A model generated the notes under the pieces. That model made no database searches and had not been told where the DNA came from. It saw only the letters and a list, made by a program, of their open reading frames with translations. This document shows, in pieces, positions 44,379-53,347 of a DNA stretch of 64,000 bases. The DNA comes from Streptococcus sanguinis SK49 (GTDB lineage: Bacteria > Bacillota > Bacilli > Lactobacillales > Streptococcaceae). The stretch lies in assembly GCF_000212815.1 (NCBI RefSeq), contig NZ_GL890986.1, forward strand, positions 186,001 to 250,000, given 5' to 3'. Within the stretch, counting starts at the first letter, position 1. The number at the start of each line of letters is the position of its first letter. The translations under genes and the position numbers were made by a program.

Positions 44379-45578
44379 TTAATCCGTTTGTGTTCCTTGA
44401 GAAACTACACTTGTATCTGCTGTTGTAGTTTGAATAGATGTATTTGTAGTTCCAACTGTCGTATCTGTTGTTGGATAAGAATAATTTTGGTAAGCTCCAT
44501 TATAAGCAGGCTGACTATAAGAAGACTCGTAGCTACTGTAGCTTTCAGTGTTGCTAGGTGTACTACTATTTGTACTTCTCAGACTATTACCACCCATAAA
44601 ATCCTCATATAGTACTGCGTTTGTCTTAAGGGACTTAACTGTTTCCAACCCTAGAGCTTTCCTTATTAAATTTTGCATTTCCAATAGATGATCAGACGTC
44701 ACTAATTGATAGCTTCCACCATCAGGTAAAGTCGCATCTTCTCCACGCAACTGCTCAGATTGAATGTTCTTAAATGCATCTTGATAGCCTAGCAGTTGAG
44801 GAATGCTTTTTGAATCAAGCGCGATATTTGTCTGCATGTTGCTGCTGATAGCTTTTAAAATAGCCTGATAATGGCTGACACTGTTGAGACTGAGAACTTT
44901 TTCAACCACTTTCTTAATTACTTCACGTTGACGCTTCTGGCGGCCATAGTCACCCTCTGGATCCTGATAGCGCATGCGAGCATAGACCAACGCCTGATCA
45001 CCATTGATGGTTTGCTTGCCTGGCTCAACCTTAGCAGTATACTCAGGCTCATTCTCTTCAATAGAAATTGGAAAGTCAAAGGTATTATTGACCTCAATGC
45101 CACCTACAGCATCTACTAATTGAACCAAGCCCTGCATATTGATCATCATATAGCGGTCAATATGGATGTTCATCAAGCCCTCAATGGTTGAAATAGCTAA
45201 CTCAGATCCACCATTCGCATAGGCCGCATTCAGCTTAGCTTCAACTGTCTGACCATTCTCATCAATCTGAGTCAGAATATCTCTCTCCAAGCTCATCATG
45301 ACTGTTTTTTTAGTTTTTGGGTTGACACTCATGAGAATCATGGTATCGCTATTCCCGACCCAAGTATCCTCGCGAGAACCGCTTCCTGTATCCACTCCCA
45401 TCAGCAAGATAGTCATGGGCTTAGTCGCAGAAATGACATCTGTCTCATTTCCCAACCCCTTATAAGTCTTGGATAGTTCATCTGTTGACTGACCATAAAT
45501 CGTCCATGCATAAGTACCGATACCAGCTGTCGTTACGACAAGGAGGCTGAGAAACATCATTATAATCTTTTTAAACAT
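44379..45578 (-). CDS. LytR-CpsA-Psr family cell-wall ligase
   Basis: The 399-residue protein has one N-terminal membrane anchor (residues 5-27) and an extracytoplasmic LCP domain: LLMGVDTGSGSRED with acidic metal/pyrophosphate residues, NSDTMILMSVNPKTK, SLERDIL, LNAAYANGG, and ALVYARMRYQDPEGDYGRQKRQREV. LCP enzymes attach teichoic acids or capsule to peptidoglycan. The tail after residue 330 is rich in Ser, Thr, Tyr and Asn and probably unstructured. It lies downstream of a GNAT gene and tsaE, as lytR does in S. pneumoniae. Confidence 0.87.
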   Translation of the reverse strand: MFKKIIMMFLSLLVVTTAGIGTYAWTIYGQSTDELSKTYKGLGNETDVISATKPMTILLMGVDTGSGSREDTWVGNSDTMILMSVNPKTKKTVMMSLERDILTQIDENGQTVEAKLNAAYANGGSELAISTIEGLMNIHIDRYMMINMQGLVQLVDAVGGIEVNNTFDFPISIEENEPEYTAKVEPGKQTINGDQALVYARMRYQDPEGDYGRQKRQREVIKKVVEKVLSLNSVSHYQAILKAISSNMQTNIALDSKSIPQLLGYQDAFKNIQSEQLRGEDATLPDGGSYQLVTSDHLLEMQNLIRKALGLETVKSLKTNAVLYEDFMGGNSLRSTNSSTPSNTESYSSYESSYSQPAYNGAYQNYSYPTTDTTVGTTNTSIQTTTADTSVVSQGTQTD

Positions 45579-45585
45579 ATTATTT

Positions 45586-46107
45586 TTAGTCTATCAGTTT
45601 ACCCATCAGGTAAACATCAAGAAATATCCCTTCTTTTAAATAGGCTCCTCTTCTTTGTAAGCCTTCAATTTCAAATCCTAAATCTTTATAGAGGTGAACT
45701 GCTCGTTCATTTCTAACCTGAACGCTCAATTCCAAACGTCTAATAACTTGAGAATCTTCTGCCCAAGTCAATGCCTCTTCCAGCAATATGCGTCCCAGTC
45801 CTTGGTTCCAAAAAGCTTTCTTCACTACAACAAAGACTTGACCAATATGGCGAATTCGCTCATGGAAATCAGCTGTGATGCTGACAAGGCCAGCAATCTC
45901 ACCATTTAAAAGCGCCAACAGATAAAGCTGATTACTAGAAGCAGCCTGATGCTCAATGAATAAAGCCATCTCCTCTTGATTCATCAAGATTCCAGCCTCA
46001 TCCAGCGTCATATAATCCGACTCAGACCCGACCTGATTGAGGAAGGCAATCAGATCAGCAGCATCTGTTTTTTTCCCTTCTCGCAAGCACAATTCATATT
46101 CAGTCAT
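45586..46107 (-). CDS. GNAT acetyltransferase between tsaE and the LCP gene
   Basis: The 173-residue protein has an acetyl-CoA binding stretch WNQGLGRILLEEALTWA and the RNERAVHLYKDLGFEIEG motif common to RimI-like and ribosomal-protein acetyltransferases. I start at ATG 46107 (GAGG upstream), not at 46167, which lies inside tsaE. It overlaps tsaE by eight bases. The substrate is unknown. Confidence 0.85.
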   Translation of the reverse strand: MTEYELCLREGKKTDAADLIAFLNQVGSESDYMTLDEAGILMNQEEMALFIEHQAASSNQLYLLALLNGEIAGLVSITADFHERIRHIGQVFVVVKKAFWNQGLGRILLEEALTWAEDSQVIRRLELSVQVRNERAVHLYKDLGFEIEGLQRRGAYLKEGIFLDVYLMGKLID

Positions 46108-46540
46108 TCTGCAGTCCCTCAAGCAACTCTTGGGCTCGTGTTCCTTTGGCTTCAAAAACCAATTCACGCCCGTCTTCCTTTTTCAAGAGGCTTAATTTGA
46201 GATAGTCTTCAGGCAGATTTTCTCCCAGCAGCTCCCCCCACTCAATGACTGTCACACCCTCTCCGAAGAGAAAGTCATCCAAATCTATGGAGTCTGGATC
46301 GTCTCCGATGCGGTAGACATCCAGATGATAGAGTGGCAAGCGCCCCTCGTATTCCCGAACAATGGTATAGGTTGGACTTTTAATCATCTGACTGATGCCC
46401 AACCCTAGAGCCAGACCCTTAGTAAAGGTTGTCTTCCCTGCTCCTAAATCTCCCGTTAAAACCAGTACGTCCCCTGCCTGAAGCGATTTGCCCAGGCGCT
46501 GACCCCACTGGATTAATTCTTCCTCATTATGACTAAACAT
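46100..46540 (-). CDS. tsaE: tRNA t6A37 biosynthesis ATPase TsaE
   Basis: The 146-residue protein has Walker A LTGDLGAGKTTFTKG (near residue 33), the SPTYTIVREYEG switch and YHLDVYRI, and the Walker B-like DLDDFLFGEGVTVIEWGE. It drives the TsaBDE complex that makes threonylcarbamoyl-adenosine in tRNA. The promoter lies six bases before the ATG with no room for a ribosome-binding site. Confidence 0.93.
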   Translation of the reverse strand: MFSHNEEELIQWGQRLGKSLQAGDVLVLTGDLGAGKTTFTKGLALGLGISQMIKSPTYTIVREYEGRLPLYHLDVYRIGDDPDSIDLDDFLFGEGVTVIEWGELLGENLPEDYLKLSLLKKEDGRELVFEAKGTRAQELLEGLQND

Positions 46541-46546
46541 TCTCTT

Positions 46547-46555
46547 ATTATACCA
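46547..46555 (-). promoter_or_regulatory. Extended -10 promoter immediately before the tsaE ATG
   Basis: On the minus strand TGG (46553-46555) precedes TATAAT (46547-46552), followed by AAGAGA and ATG 46540. No convincing -35 box is seen at the normal distance. Confidence 0.6.
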
Positions 46556-46588
46556 GAAAAAATTTTTTTCTGCTTAATTTTGCAAAAG

Positions 46589-46618
46589 AAAAATCAGCCG
46601 CAAAAAGCTGATTTTTTA
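46589..46618 (-). terminator. Intrinsic terminator of the purine permease gene
   Basis: AAAATCAGC (46590-46598) pairs with GCTGATTTT (46607-46615); T/A runs flank the stem on both sides. Confidence 0.7.
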
Positions 46619-46679
46619 TAACAAAAACATAACCTATCCAAACTTCACTAGACATGAGGATTTCCAGCAATGTTTAGAC

Positions 46680-48101
46680 CTAATTTAAAGCCAGATTTAC
46701 AAAATTTAAAATAAAGAGAAGATCCAAAATCCAAATCATAGAATGCACATCCTTTGCTTGACCTTTGAAGATTTTAACCAAGGTGTAAGTGATAAATCCA
46801 GCTGCTATCCCATGAGTGATAGAATAGGCAAATCCCATAAAAATAGAAGTAAAGAAAGCTGGAATGGCTTCTGTCATATCATCCCAATGGATATTTTTCA
46901 GACTAGCCAACATCATAATCCCAACAATTATCAGAATCGGTGCAGTTGCAGCGTTGGGAACAATGGCTAAAAGCGGGCTAAAGAAGCTTGAGACCGCAAA
47001 GCAAATAGCTACGACCAAGGCGGTCAGACCTGTTCGGCCTCCAGCTCCGATACCAGCTGCAGACTCCACATAAGTCGTCACATTAGAAGTTCCAGCAATG
47101 GCGCCAATAGAGGTTCCGATGAGGTCCGAGTAAAGCGCCTTATCCAAACCTTCTGATTCATGGTTTTCCCCAGAAGTCGCCACAATCCCGACCTTTTCAC
47201 CAGTCCCAATCAAGGTACCAATGGTATCAAAAATATCTGTCAAGGAGAAAGCCAGAATGGCCATACACGTCTGGGGCCAGCGAGCTGAATCTGCTAAAAG
47301 GGCACCCAGACCTTTCGGACCTACTGCCACCCCAAAAATCTGTCCCAGTTCATTAACAGCAGTACCAATGTTATTCTGCCCAAAGTCAATAGCTGACAAA
47401 TCAACCAAGCCAACCAGAATAGCTACAACTGTCGTTACTAGGATGGATAGGATAACCCCACCCTTGATGTTTTTCACAATAAAGAAAATTGTGATGGCCA
47501 AACCGACCAAGGCTACGAGGACCGCTGGATTGTTAAAGTCTACCAGACCTGGAGTTGCTGCTGAATTAGCCGTAATAGCCGCTGCAGCCTTATCTGCTCC
47601 CTTGCCAGCTACTGTATAATTGCCCGGATCGATTGAAAACTTGAGCAAGCCAGCATTTTTAATACCTACATAGGCCAGAAAGACTCCGATCCCTGCTGAA
47701 ATAGCTGCTCGCAAGGAGCCTGGAATCGACTCAATAATCATCTTACGCACCTTGGTCAGAGTGATAATGAGCGAAATAATCCCGCAGATAAAGACCATAG
47801 CCAAGGCTTCCTGCCAAGTGTAGCCCAAGGCAAAGACGACCGTAAAAGTGAAAAAGGCATTCAACCCCATACCCGGCGCCTGCGCATAAGGCAGGTTGGC
47901 AAAGAAGGCCATCATCAAGGTGCCGGCAACAGCCCCGATAATCGTAGCTAGAAAAACACCCTGCTTGGGCATACCTGTCTGAGCCAGCATGGCCGGATTG
48001 ACAAATAAAATGTAGGACATGGCAAAGAAAGTCGTCAGACCCGCCAAAACTTCTGTCCGGACATCTGTCCCTTTTTCGGTCAGTTTGAAAAATTTATCCA
48101 T
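46680..48101 (-). CDS. Purine permease of the AzgA/PbuG type (NCS2 family)
   Basis: The 473-residue protein has about 12-14 membrane helices and the AzgA-type pattern: LTTFFAMSYILFVNPAML, QAPGMGLNAFF, the central LTDIFDTIGTLIGTG motif and GTSNVTTYVESAAGIGAGGRTG. It imports hypoxanthine, guanine or adenine with protons. A candidate PurBox upstream fits a role in purine uptake. I cannot tell PbuG from PbuO without a comparison. Confidence 0.88.
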   Translation of the reverse strand: MDKFFKLTEKGTDVRTEVLAGLTTFFAMSYILFVNPAMLAQTGMPKQGVFLATIIGAVAGTLMMAFFANLPYAQAPGMGLNAFFTFTVVFALGYTWQEALAMVFICGIISLIITLTKVRKMIIESIPGSLRAAISAGIGVFLAYVGIKNAGLLKFSIDPGNYTVAGKGADKAAAAITANSAATPGLVDFNNPAVLVALVGLAITIFFIVKNIKGGVILSILVTTVVAILVGLVDLSAIDFGQNNIGTAVNELGQIFGVAVGPKGLGALLADSARWPQTCMAILAFSLTDIFDTIGTLIGTGEKVGIVATSGENHESEGLDKALYSDLIGTSIGAIAGTSNVTTYVESAAGIGAGGRTGLTALVVAICFAVSSFFSPLLAIVPNAATAPILIIVGIMMLASLKNIHWDDMTEAIPAFFTSIFMGFAYSITHGIAAGFITYTLVKIFKGQAKDVHSMIWILDLLFILNFVNLALN

Positions 48102-48159
48102 TTTTCAATAAATCTCCTTTTGAGTAAAATTTCTAATATCTAGTTCAAAAACAAAGAAA

Positions 48160-48191
48160 AACAGATTTAAATCTGTTTATTTGCGAACGAT
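48160..48191. promoter_or_regulatory. Palindrome and candidate PurBox upstream of the purine permease
   Basis: AAACAGATTTAAATCTGTTT (48160-48179) is a perfect palindrome followed on the minus strand by TTTTTC, a possible early terminator in the leader. Next to it ATTTGCGAACGAT (48179-48191) matches 11 of 13 positions of the PurR-binding PurBox (AWWWCCGAACWWT). Confidence 0.45.
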
Positions 48192-48198
48192 ATTTTAA

Positions 48199-48227
48199 AT
48201 TATAATAAAAAACATTCACTTTTTCAA
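48199..48227 (-). promoter_or_regulatory. Promoter of the purine permease gene
   Basis: On the minus strand TTGAAA (48222-48227), a 17-base spacer and TATAAT (48199-48204) form a near-consensus promoter. Confidence 0.75.
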
Positions 48228-48246
48228 GATGAACGTCTCGCTTTTC

Positions 48247-48849
48247 TTATTTTTTATTATCTCTCATCAGAAATACCAAACTCATAAACTGCAAAAAAGT
48301 AAAACCAAGAATGAAAGGCAGTCGATCAGGCTGCAAAGTTTGCAAGAGCTTCTGTAGAACCATCTGAGGATGAAGCAATAAATCCCAGCTATTAAGGCGA
48401 TCATAACGTCCTATATAGATAGCCAGACTGGATACAGCAGACAGAGCTGCCGTCAGCAATAGTTCTAAATACCAGTTAAGCTTCCAGCCTTCCTTGATAA
48501 CATACCAGCTCTCCATACCACAGAAAATCCCGAATAAAATACTGGAAACAAAAGCTAAAAAGAGCAGAAAAACACTTGGCTTACTCAGAACATCTGCCAC
48601 CCAAGTCATATGAATCAAATCGGTAATCATATAGAAAGTGTTGGGGAAGAAAAGCAACCACAGCAGGAAAAGGAGAGGATAGATCCATTTCTGCTTCTTG
48701 AATAAAAGTGTCAAGACAGCTGCATCATAGCTGATTAAGGCCAAGGTCATATTCCAGATGAGATAGGTCGGACCGCCATTTAGAGATTGGATATAGATAA
48801 AAAAGGCAATCATCAGAAAAAGAGCATGAATCATGATCGGTTTACGCAT
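48247..48849 (-). CDS. DUF1361 membrane protein
   Basis: The 200-residue protein has six membrane helices and the DUF1361 motifs LLWLLFFPNTFYMITDLIHM and AIYIGRYDRLNSWDLL. I start at ATG 48849 with GGAGGA upstream; a frame from 48876 contains that site. The family is widespread in Firmicutes and cyanobacteria without known function. It is transcribed divergently from the HAD phosphatase gene. Confidence 0.85.
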   Translation of the reverse strand: MRKPIMIHALFLMIAFFIYIQSLNGGPTYLIWNMTLALISYDAAVLTLLFKKQKWIYPLLFLLWLLFFPNTFYMITDLIHMTWVADVLSKPSVFLLFLAFVSSILFGIFCGMESWYVIKEGWKLNWYLELLLTAALSAVSSLAIYIGRYDRLNSWDLLLHPQMVLQKLLQTLQPDRLPFILGFTFLQFMSLVFLMRDNKK

Positions 48850-48933
48850 ACGAAAAGCTCCTCCTTGGTGTGTCATAATTGTGACTGATTAGAGCACCAT
48901 TATAACATAAGTCGTGTTATTTACACTGAATTC

Positions 48934-48942
48934 TGTTATAAT
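48934..48942 (+). promoter_or_regulatory. Extended -10 promoter of the HAD phosphatase gene
   Basis: TGT (48934-48936) precedes TATAAT (48937-48942), an extended -10 with no clear -35, about 30 bases before the ATG. Confidence 0.55.
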
Positions 48943-48972
48943 AGTCTGTATTATCACTGAAAAGAGACTCAC

Positions 48973-49785
48973 ATGACAAAAAAAGTAATCGCTGTGGACT
49001 TGGACGGAACCTTGCTTGATTCTAACAGCAATTTGTCTGACTTCACCAAAGAAACCATCAAAAAAATTTCCCAAAAGGGCCACAAGGTCATTATCACAAC
49101 AGGCCGGCCCTACCGCATGGCTTTGAAATATTATAAAGAATTAGAGCTCAATACGCCCATGATCAACTTCAATGGCTCTTTGACTCACATTCCAGAAAAG
49201 AAATGGGACTTTGAAAAATCGCTGACGCTGGATAAGTCCTTTCTGCTGGATATGGTTAAGCGTAGGGATGAGATTGAAGCGGATTTCATTGCTGGCGAAT
49301 ACCGGAATAAATTCTATATCACCAATCCCAATGAAGAAATTGCTGATCCCAAGCTATTTGGCATCGATGCTTTCAAGCCTGAAAATCAGTTTCAAGCCAA
49401 CTTAGTAACGGAGAATCCTAACGCCATTCTCCTGCAGACACGTGCAGCTGACAAATATGCTCTGGCAGAGGAAATGAATGCTTTTTATCAGCATGAACTT
49501 GCTATCAACTCTTGGGGCGGGCCGCTCAACATTCTCGAGTGTGCTCCCAAAGGGGTCAACAAAGCCTTCGCCCTTCAGTACCTGCTTAATGTTCTCAATG
49601 TGGATCGCAAAAATCTGATTGCCTTTGGCGATGAGCAAAACGATACTGAGATGCTGTCCTTTGCTGGCACTGGCTATGCCATGAAAAATGCCAATACTGA
49701 CCTGCTACCCTACGCCGACCAGCAATTATCTTTGACTAACGACCAAGATGGCGTCGCCCACGAGCTCAACAAACTCTTTTTATAA
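48973..49785 (+). CDS. Cof-type HAD-superfamily phosphatase
   Basis: The 270-residue protein has the HAD motifs: VDLDGTLLDS with nucleophile Asp (residues 8-17), TTGRPY (motif II), the C2B cap, KGVNKAFALQYLL (motif III Lys) and GDEQNDTEMLSFAG (motif IV). Cof-type enzymes dephosphorylate sugar phosphates, pyridoxal phosphate or FMN. The exact substrate is not known. Confidence 0.9.
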   Translation: MTKKVIAVDLDGTLLDSNSNLSDFTKETIKKISQKGHKVIITTGRPYRMALKYYKELELNTPMINFNGSLTHIPEKKWDFEKSLTLDKSFLLDMVKRRDEIEADFIAGEYRNKFYITNPNEEIADPKLFGIDAFKPENQFQANLVTENPNAILLQTRAADKYALAEEMNAFYQHELAINSWGGPLNILECAPKGVNKAFALQYLLNVLNVDRKNLIAFGDEQNDTEMLSFAGTGYAMKNANTDLLPYADQQLSLTNDQDGVAHELNKLFL

Positions 49786-49797
49786 AAGTAGACAATT

Positions 49798-49833
49798 AGA
49801 CAAACTCTGTTCGAGAGTTTGTCTTTTCTTTTT
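49798..49833 (+). terminator. Intrinsic terminator of the HAD phosphatase gene
   Basis: AGACAAACTCT (49798-49808) pairs with AGAGTTTGTCT (49814-49824), followed by TTTCTTTTTT. Confidence 0.85.
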
Positions 49834-49924
49834 TGTCTTCTCTCAACCTCAATCATGCTCAAAAGCTTTAAAAATAGAAGCTTATCCGCCGTATCATAGT
49901 TTTAAAGGTTACTTTCGCTCATAT

Positions 49925-49953
49925 TTGTAAGCGTTTGCTATTTGTTCGAGTTT
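49925..49953 (+). promoter_or_regulatory. adhP promoter with overlapping cre site
   Basis: TTGTAA (49925-49930), a 17-base spacer and TATAAT with an upstream TG (49945-49953) form the promoter. TGTAAGCGTTTGCT (49926-49939) fits the cre consensus except the last base and covers the -35 and spacer, so CcpA bound there would block transcription. Confidence 0.7.
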
Positions 49954-50002
49954 GTGATATAATTAACATAATCAAAAACTAAATAACAGGAGGAAACTAC
50001 TT

Positions 50003-51022
50003 ATGAAAGCAGTTGTTGTAAATCCAGAGGGAACCAATGTCCAACTCGTCGAAAATAAGGAACTTCGTCCTCTTGAAACAGGGGAAGCTCTCGTTGATAT
50101 CGAATACTGCGGTGTTTGCCATACTGATTTGCACGTCGCGCATGGTGACTTTGGTAAGGTACCGGGCCGCGTTCTCGGACACGAAGGTATCGGTATTGTC
50201 AAAGAAATTGCTCCAGATGTAAAAAGCCTCAAGGTCGGAGATCGCGTCAGTGTCGCTTGGTTCTTTGAAGGCTGCGGCGCTTGTGAATACTGTACAACTG
50301 GTCGCGAAACCCTTTGCCGTACAGTAAAAAATGCTGGTTATTCTGTTGACGGTGGGATGGCAGAGCAATGTATTGTAACAGCTGACTACGCTGTCAAAGT
50401 CCCTGAAGGACTGGATCCTGCACAAGCTTCTTCTATCACTTGTGCCGGCGTGACTACCTACAAGGCTATCAAAGAAGCTCAGCTCCAACCAGGCCAATGG
50501 ACAGTTATCTTTGGAGCAGGTGGATTGGGTAACCTAGCGGTTCAATATGCCAAGAAAGTCTTTAATGCCCATGTTGTCGCTGTTGATATCAACAATGACA
50601 AGCTAGCTTTGGCCAAAGAAGTCGGTGCTGATATCGTCATCAACGGCCATGAAGTTGAAGATGTCGCTGCTCTTATCCAAGAAAAAACTGGCGGTGCGCA
50701 TTCTGCCGTAGTAACAGCCGTTTCTAAAGTCGCCTTCAACCAAGCGGTTGATTCTGTTCGTGCTGGCGGTCGTGTAGTTGCCGTTGGATTGCCATCTGAA
50801 ATGATGGACCTCAGCATTGTCAAAACCGTTTTAGATGGTATCCAAGTCATCGGTTCCCTCGTTGGTACTCGCAAGGACTTGGAAGAAGCCTTCCAGTTTG
50901 GTGCTGAAGGATTAGTGGCTCCCGTCGTTCAAAAACGTCCTGTTTCAGATGCAGTGGATGTCTTTGATGAAATGGAAGCGGGTACCATTCAGGGACGTAT
51001 GGTACTTGACTTCACACACTAA
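50003..51022 (+). CDS. adhP: Zinc-dependent alcohol dehydrogenase AdhP
   Basis: The 339-residue protein is a medium-chain dehydrogenase: catalytic zinc ligands in CGVCHTDLH and GHEGIG, the structural zinc with four cysteines ([15 protein letters not shown]), the [14 protein letters not shown]-binding loop (near residue 172) and Cys in the [11 protein letters not shown] region. It interconverts ethanol and acetaldehyde in mixed-acid fermentation. GGAGGA lies upstream of the ATG. Confidence 0.93.
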   Translation: MKAVVVNPEGTNVQLVENKELRPLETGEALVDIEYCGVCHTDLHVAHGDFGKVPGRVLGHEGIGIVKEIAPDVKSLKVGDRVSVAWFFEGCGACEYCTTGRETLCRTVKNAGYSVDGGMAEQCIVTADYAVKVPEGLDPAQASSITCAGVTTYKAIKEAQLQPGQWTVIFGAGGLGNLAVQYAKKVFNAHVVAVDINNDKLALAKEVGADIVINGHEVEDVAALIQEKTGGAHSAVVTAVSKVAFNQAVDSVRAGGRVVAVGLPSEMMDLSIVKTVLDGIQVIGSLVGTRKDLEEAFQFGAEGLVAPVVQKRPVSDAVDVFDEMEAGTIQGRMVLDFTH

Positions 51023-51114
51023 TGTTTTAAAGCATGTCAGTCCCAACATTTACCTAACTCTTGGAAACGTATGATGGGCAGACTTGATATTATTTAGAAA
51101 CTTTTGCCATTATA

Positions 51115-51173
51115 GAGGGAGACTAAAGACATAAGATGCGATTTTTTGTCTTTGGTCCTCCTCTTTCTTTTTT
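51115..51173 (+). terminator. Intrinsic terminator of adhP
   Basis: A stem of CTAAAGACA with TGTCTTTGG plus outer GAGG/CCTC pairs (about 51115-51163) is followed by TTTCTTTTTT. Confidence 0.65.
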
Positions 51174-51391
51174 GATAAACAAACACTTTCTCAAACACGA
51201 TTCTTTTCTTTCATTTCAAAAGTCTCTTTCATATTATTTCAACATTTTTTCATATATTAATCTGTTGTTTTTTTGTTTTCCTAATTTATTAAAACATTTC
51301 TATAGCTAAGGTTTTCTTATACCTATATTTATCAGGGTTCCAGCAAATACTGACATTTTTGAAAGAAAAAGTCGTTTTTAGGAACAAACGC

Positions 51392-51420
51392 TTGCATTTT
51401 TCATGAAAACGTTTTATAAT
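51392..51420 (+). promoter_or_regulatory. manLMN promoter with cre-like site
   Basis: TTGCAT (51392-51397), a 17-base spacer and TATAAT (51415-51420) form a standard promoter. TGAAAACGTTTTAT (51404-51417) lies across spacer and -10 and matches the cre core. I saw no sigma-54 type box. The rest of the gene-free stretch 51023-51482 holds the adhP terminator and AT-rich DNA in which I see nothing else. Confidence 0.65.
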
Positions 51421-51482
51421 AAACTTGCCTTAAAGTTTTCTTAAAACTTAAGTCAAACATTTTATAAGGAGGAATGTCAATA

Positions 51483-52478
51483 ATGAGTATCGGAATCATT
51501 ATTGCTAGCCACGGTGAATTTGCTGCTGGTATTCATCAATCAGGTTCTATGATTTTCGGTGAGCAGGAAAAAGTACAAGTTGTAACTTTCATGCCCAACG
51601 AAGGACCAGATGATCTCTATGCAAAGTTCAATGACGCTGTGGCTTCGTTTGATGCGGACGATGAAGTGTTGGTCTTGGCTGACCTTTGGAGTGGCTCTCC
51701 ATTCAACCAAGCTAGCCGTGTCATGGGTGAAAATCCAGACCGCAAGTTCGCTATCATTACAGGCTTGAACCTGCCTATGCTGATTCAAGCTTATACAGAA
51801 AGGATGATGGATGCCAATGCCGGCGTTGAGGCTGTAGTGGCCAATATCATCAAAGAAGCCAAGGAAGGAGTCAAAGCTCTGCCTGAAGAGCTGAACCCTG
51901 CTGCTGAAGAAGCAAATGCTCCTGCTGCAGCTGCTCCAGTTGCCCAAGCAGCAATCCCTGAAGGGACTGTAATCGGTGACGGCAAGCTCAAAATCAACCT
52001 TGCCCGGATCGACACACGTTTGCTGCACGGTCAGGTAGCAACAGCTTGGACGCCAGATTCAAAAGCAGATCGTATTATCGTTGCTTCTGACTCAGTAGCT
52101 CAAGATGAACTTCGTAAAGAATTGATTAAGCAAGCTGCACCAGGTAATGTCAAAGCCAATGTTGTCCCAATCGACAAATTGATTGCTGTTTCAAAAGACC
52201 CTCGCTTTGGCAATACTCATGCCTTGATTCTGTTTGAAACTCCTCAAGATGCCCTGCGTGCTATTGAAGGCGGTGTGCCAATCAAGACCCTTAATGTTGG
52301 TTCCATGGCTCACTCAACTGGTAAAACGATGGTCAACAACGTACTGTCAATGGACAAGGAAGACGTTGCTACTTATGAAAAGCTGCGTGACCTTGGCGTT
52401 GAATTTGACGTACGTAAAGTACCAAATGACTCTAAAAAAGATTTGTTTGATTTGATTAAGAAAGCCAACGTGCAGTAG
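51483..52478 (+). CDS. manL: Mannose-family PTS EIIAB component
   Basis: The 331-residue protein has an EIIA domain (residues 1-125) with the phosphorylated His in [15 protein letters not shown], an Ala/Pro-rich linker (about 140-160), and an EIIB domain with its His in [16 protein letters not shown] start at ATG 51483, ten bases after GGAGG; ATG 51474 lies directly on that site. It passes phosphate from HPr to glucose or mannose entering through ManM and ManN, and in streptococci also has regulatory effects. Confidence 0.95.
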   Translation: MSIGIIIASHGEFAAGIHQSGSMIFGEQEKVQVVTFMPNEGPDDLYAKFNDAVASFDADDEVLVLADLWSGSPFNQASRVMGENPDRKFAIITGLNLPMLIQAYTERMMDANAGVEAVVANIIKEAKEGVKALPEELNPAAEEANAPAAAAPVAQAAIPEGTVIGDGKLKINLARIDTRLLHGQVATAWTPDSKADRIIVASDSVAQDELRKELIKQAAPGNVKANVVPIDKLIAVSKDPRFGNTHALILFETPQDALRAIEGGVPIKTLNVGSMAHSTGKTMVNNVLSMDKEDVATYEKLRDLGVEFDVRKVPNDSKKDLFDLIKKANVQ

Positions 52479-52522
52479 AATCAAACGTTTTGCTTCTATT
52501 AATTTACGAAAGGATTTAGAAC

Positions 52523-53329
52523 ATGTCTATTATTTCTATGGTTTTAGTAGTCTTTGTTGCCTTCTTAGCCGGTCTAGAAGGTATCTTGGACCAATTCCAA
52601 TTCCACCAACCGCTGGTTGCTTGTACCTTGATTGGACTGGTAACTGGTAATTTGGCTGCCGGTGTTATGCTGGGTGGCTCTCTCCAGCTGATTGCTCTTG
52701 GCTGGGCTAATATCGGAGCTGCTGTGGCACCTGATGCCGCCCTCGCTTCTGTTGCCGCTGCCATCATCATGGTACTGGGTGGAGACTTCTCAAGCAAAGG
52801 AATCGCTGTAGCACAAGGTGTTGCTATTCCGCTTGCTGTTGCTGGTCTCTTCTTGACTATGATTGTCCGCACTTTGTCAGTCGGTTTGGTTCACGGTGCA
52901 GATGCTGCTGCGAAAAAAGGAGACATTAAAGGAGTTGAACGCGCTCACTTTATCGCTCTCTTCATGCAAGGAGCACGTATTGCTATCCCTGCAGCACTTC
53001 TTTTGATGATTCCTGCTGAGTCTGTTAAATCTGCTCTTGAAGCTATGCCAGCTTGGCTATCAGAAGGTATGCAAATCGGTGGTGGTATGGTCGTAGCCGT
53101 TGGTTATGCCATGGTTATCAACATGATGGCAACTCGTGAAGTATGGCCATTCTTCGCTATTGGTTTCGCTTTAGCTGCTGTCAGCGAACTCACTCTGATT
53201 GCCCTCGGTGCAATTGGTGTCGCTATTGCCCTCATCTATCTTGCCTTGTCTAAAAAAGGCGGAAATGGTGGCGGTGGAGCAACAGCTTCATCTAATGATC
53301 CAATCGGCGACATCCTAGAAGACTACTAA
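52523..53329 (+). CDS. manM: Mannose-family PTS EIIC component
   Basis: The 268-residue membrane protein has the EIIC-Man pattern: ALEGILDQFQFHQPLVACTLIGLVTG-like opening and GGSLQLIALGWANIGAAVAPDAALAS near residue 50, with about six to eight hydrophobic segments. With ManN it forms the sugar channel, which is also a receptor for class IIa bacteriocins in related bacteria. GAAAGG lies upstream. Confidence 0.95.
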   Translation: MSIISMVLVVFVAFLAGLEGILDQFQFHQPLVACTLIGLVTGNLAAGVMLGGSLQLIALGWANIGAAVAPDAALASVAAAIIMVLGGDFSSKGIAVAQGVAIPLAVAGLFLTMIVRTLSVGLVHGADAAAKKGDIKGVERAHFIALFMQGARIAIPAALLLMIPAESVKSALEAMPAWLSEGMQIGGGMVVAVGYAMVINMMATREVWPFFAIGFALAAVSELTLIALGAIGVAIALIYLALSKKGGNGGGGATASSNDPIGDILEDY

Positions 53330-53347
53330 GAAAGGGGACACACTATC

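Noticed and set aside
49997..50497. 166-codon frame on the minus strand opposite adhP
   Set aside because: It lies entirely inside the strongly conserved adhP gene, has no ribosome-binding site and no recognisable family.
51160..51474. Small peptide genes in the adhP-manL gap
   Set aside because: Only very short frames without ribosome-binding sites are present.
51023..51482. Sigma-54 promoter for manLMN
   Set aside because: No TGGCAC-N5-TTGCW pattern is present; a normal sigma-A promoter with a cre-like site is seen.
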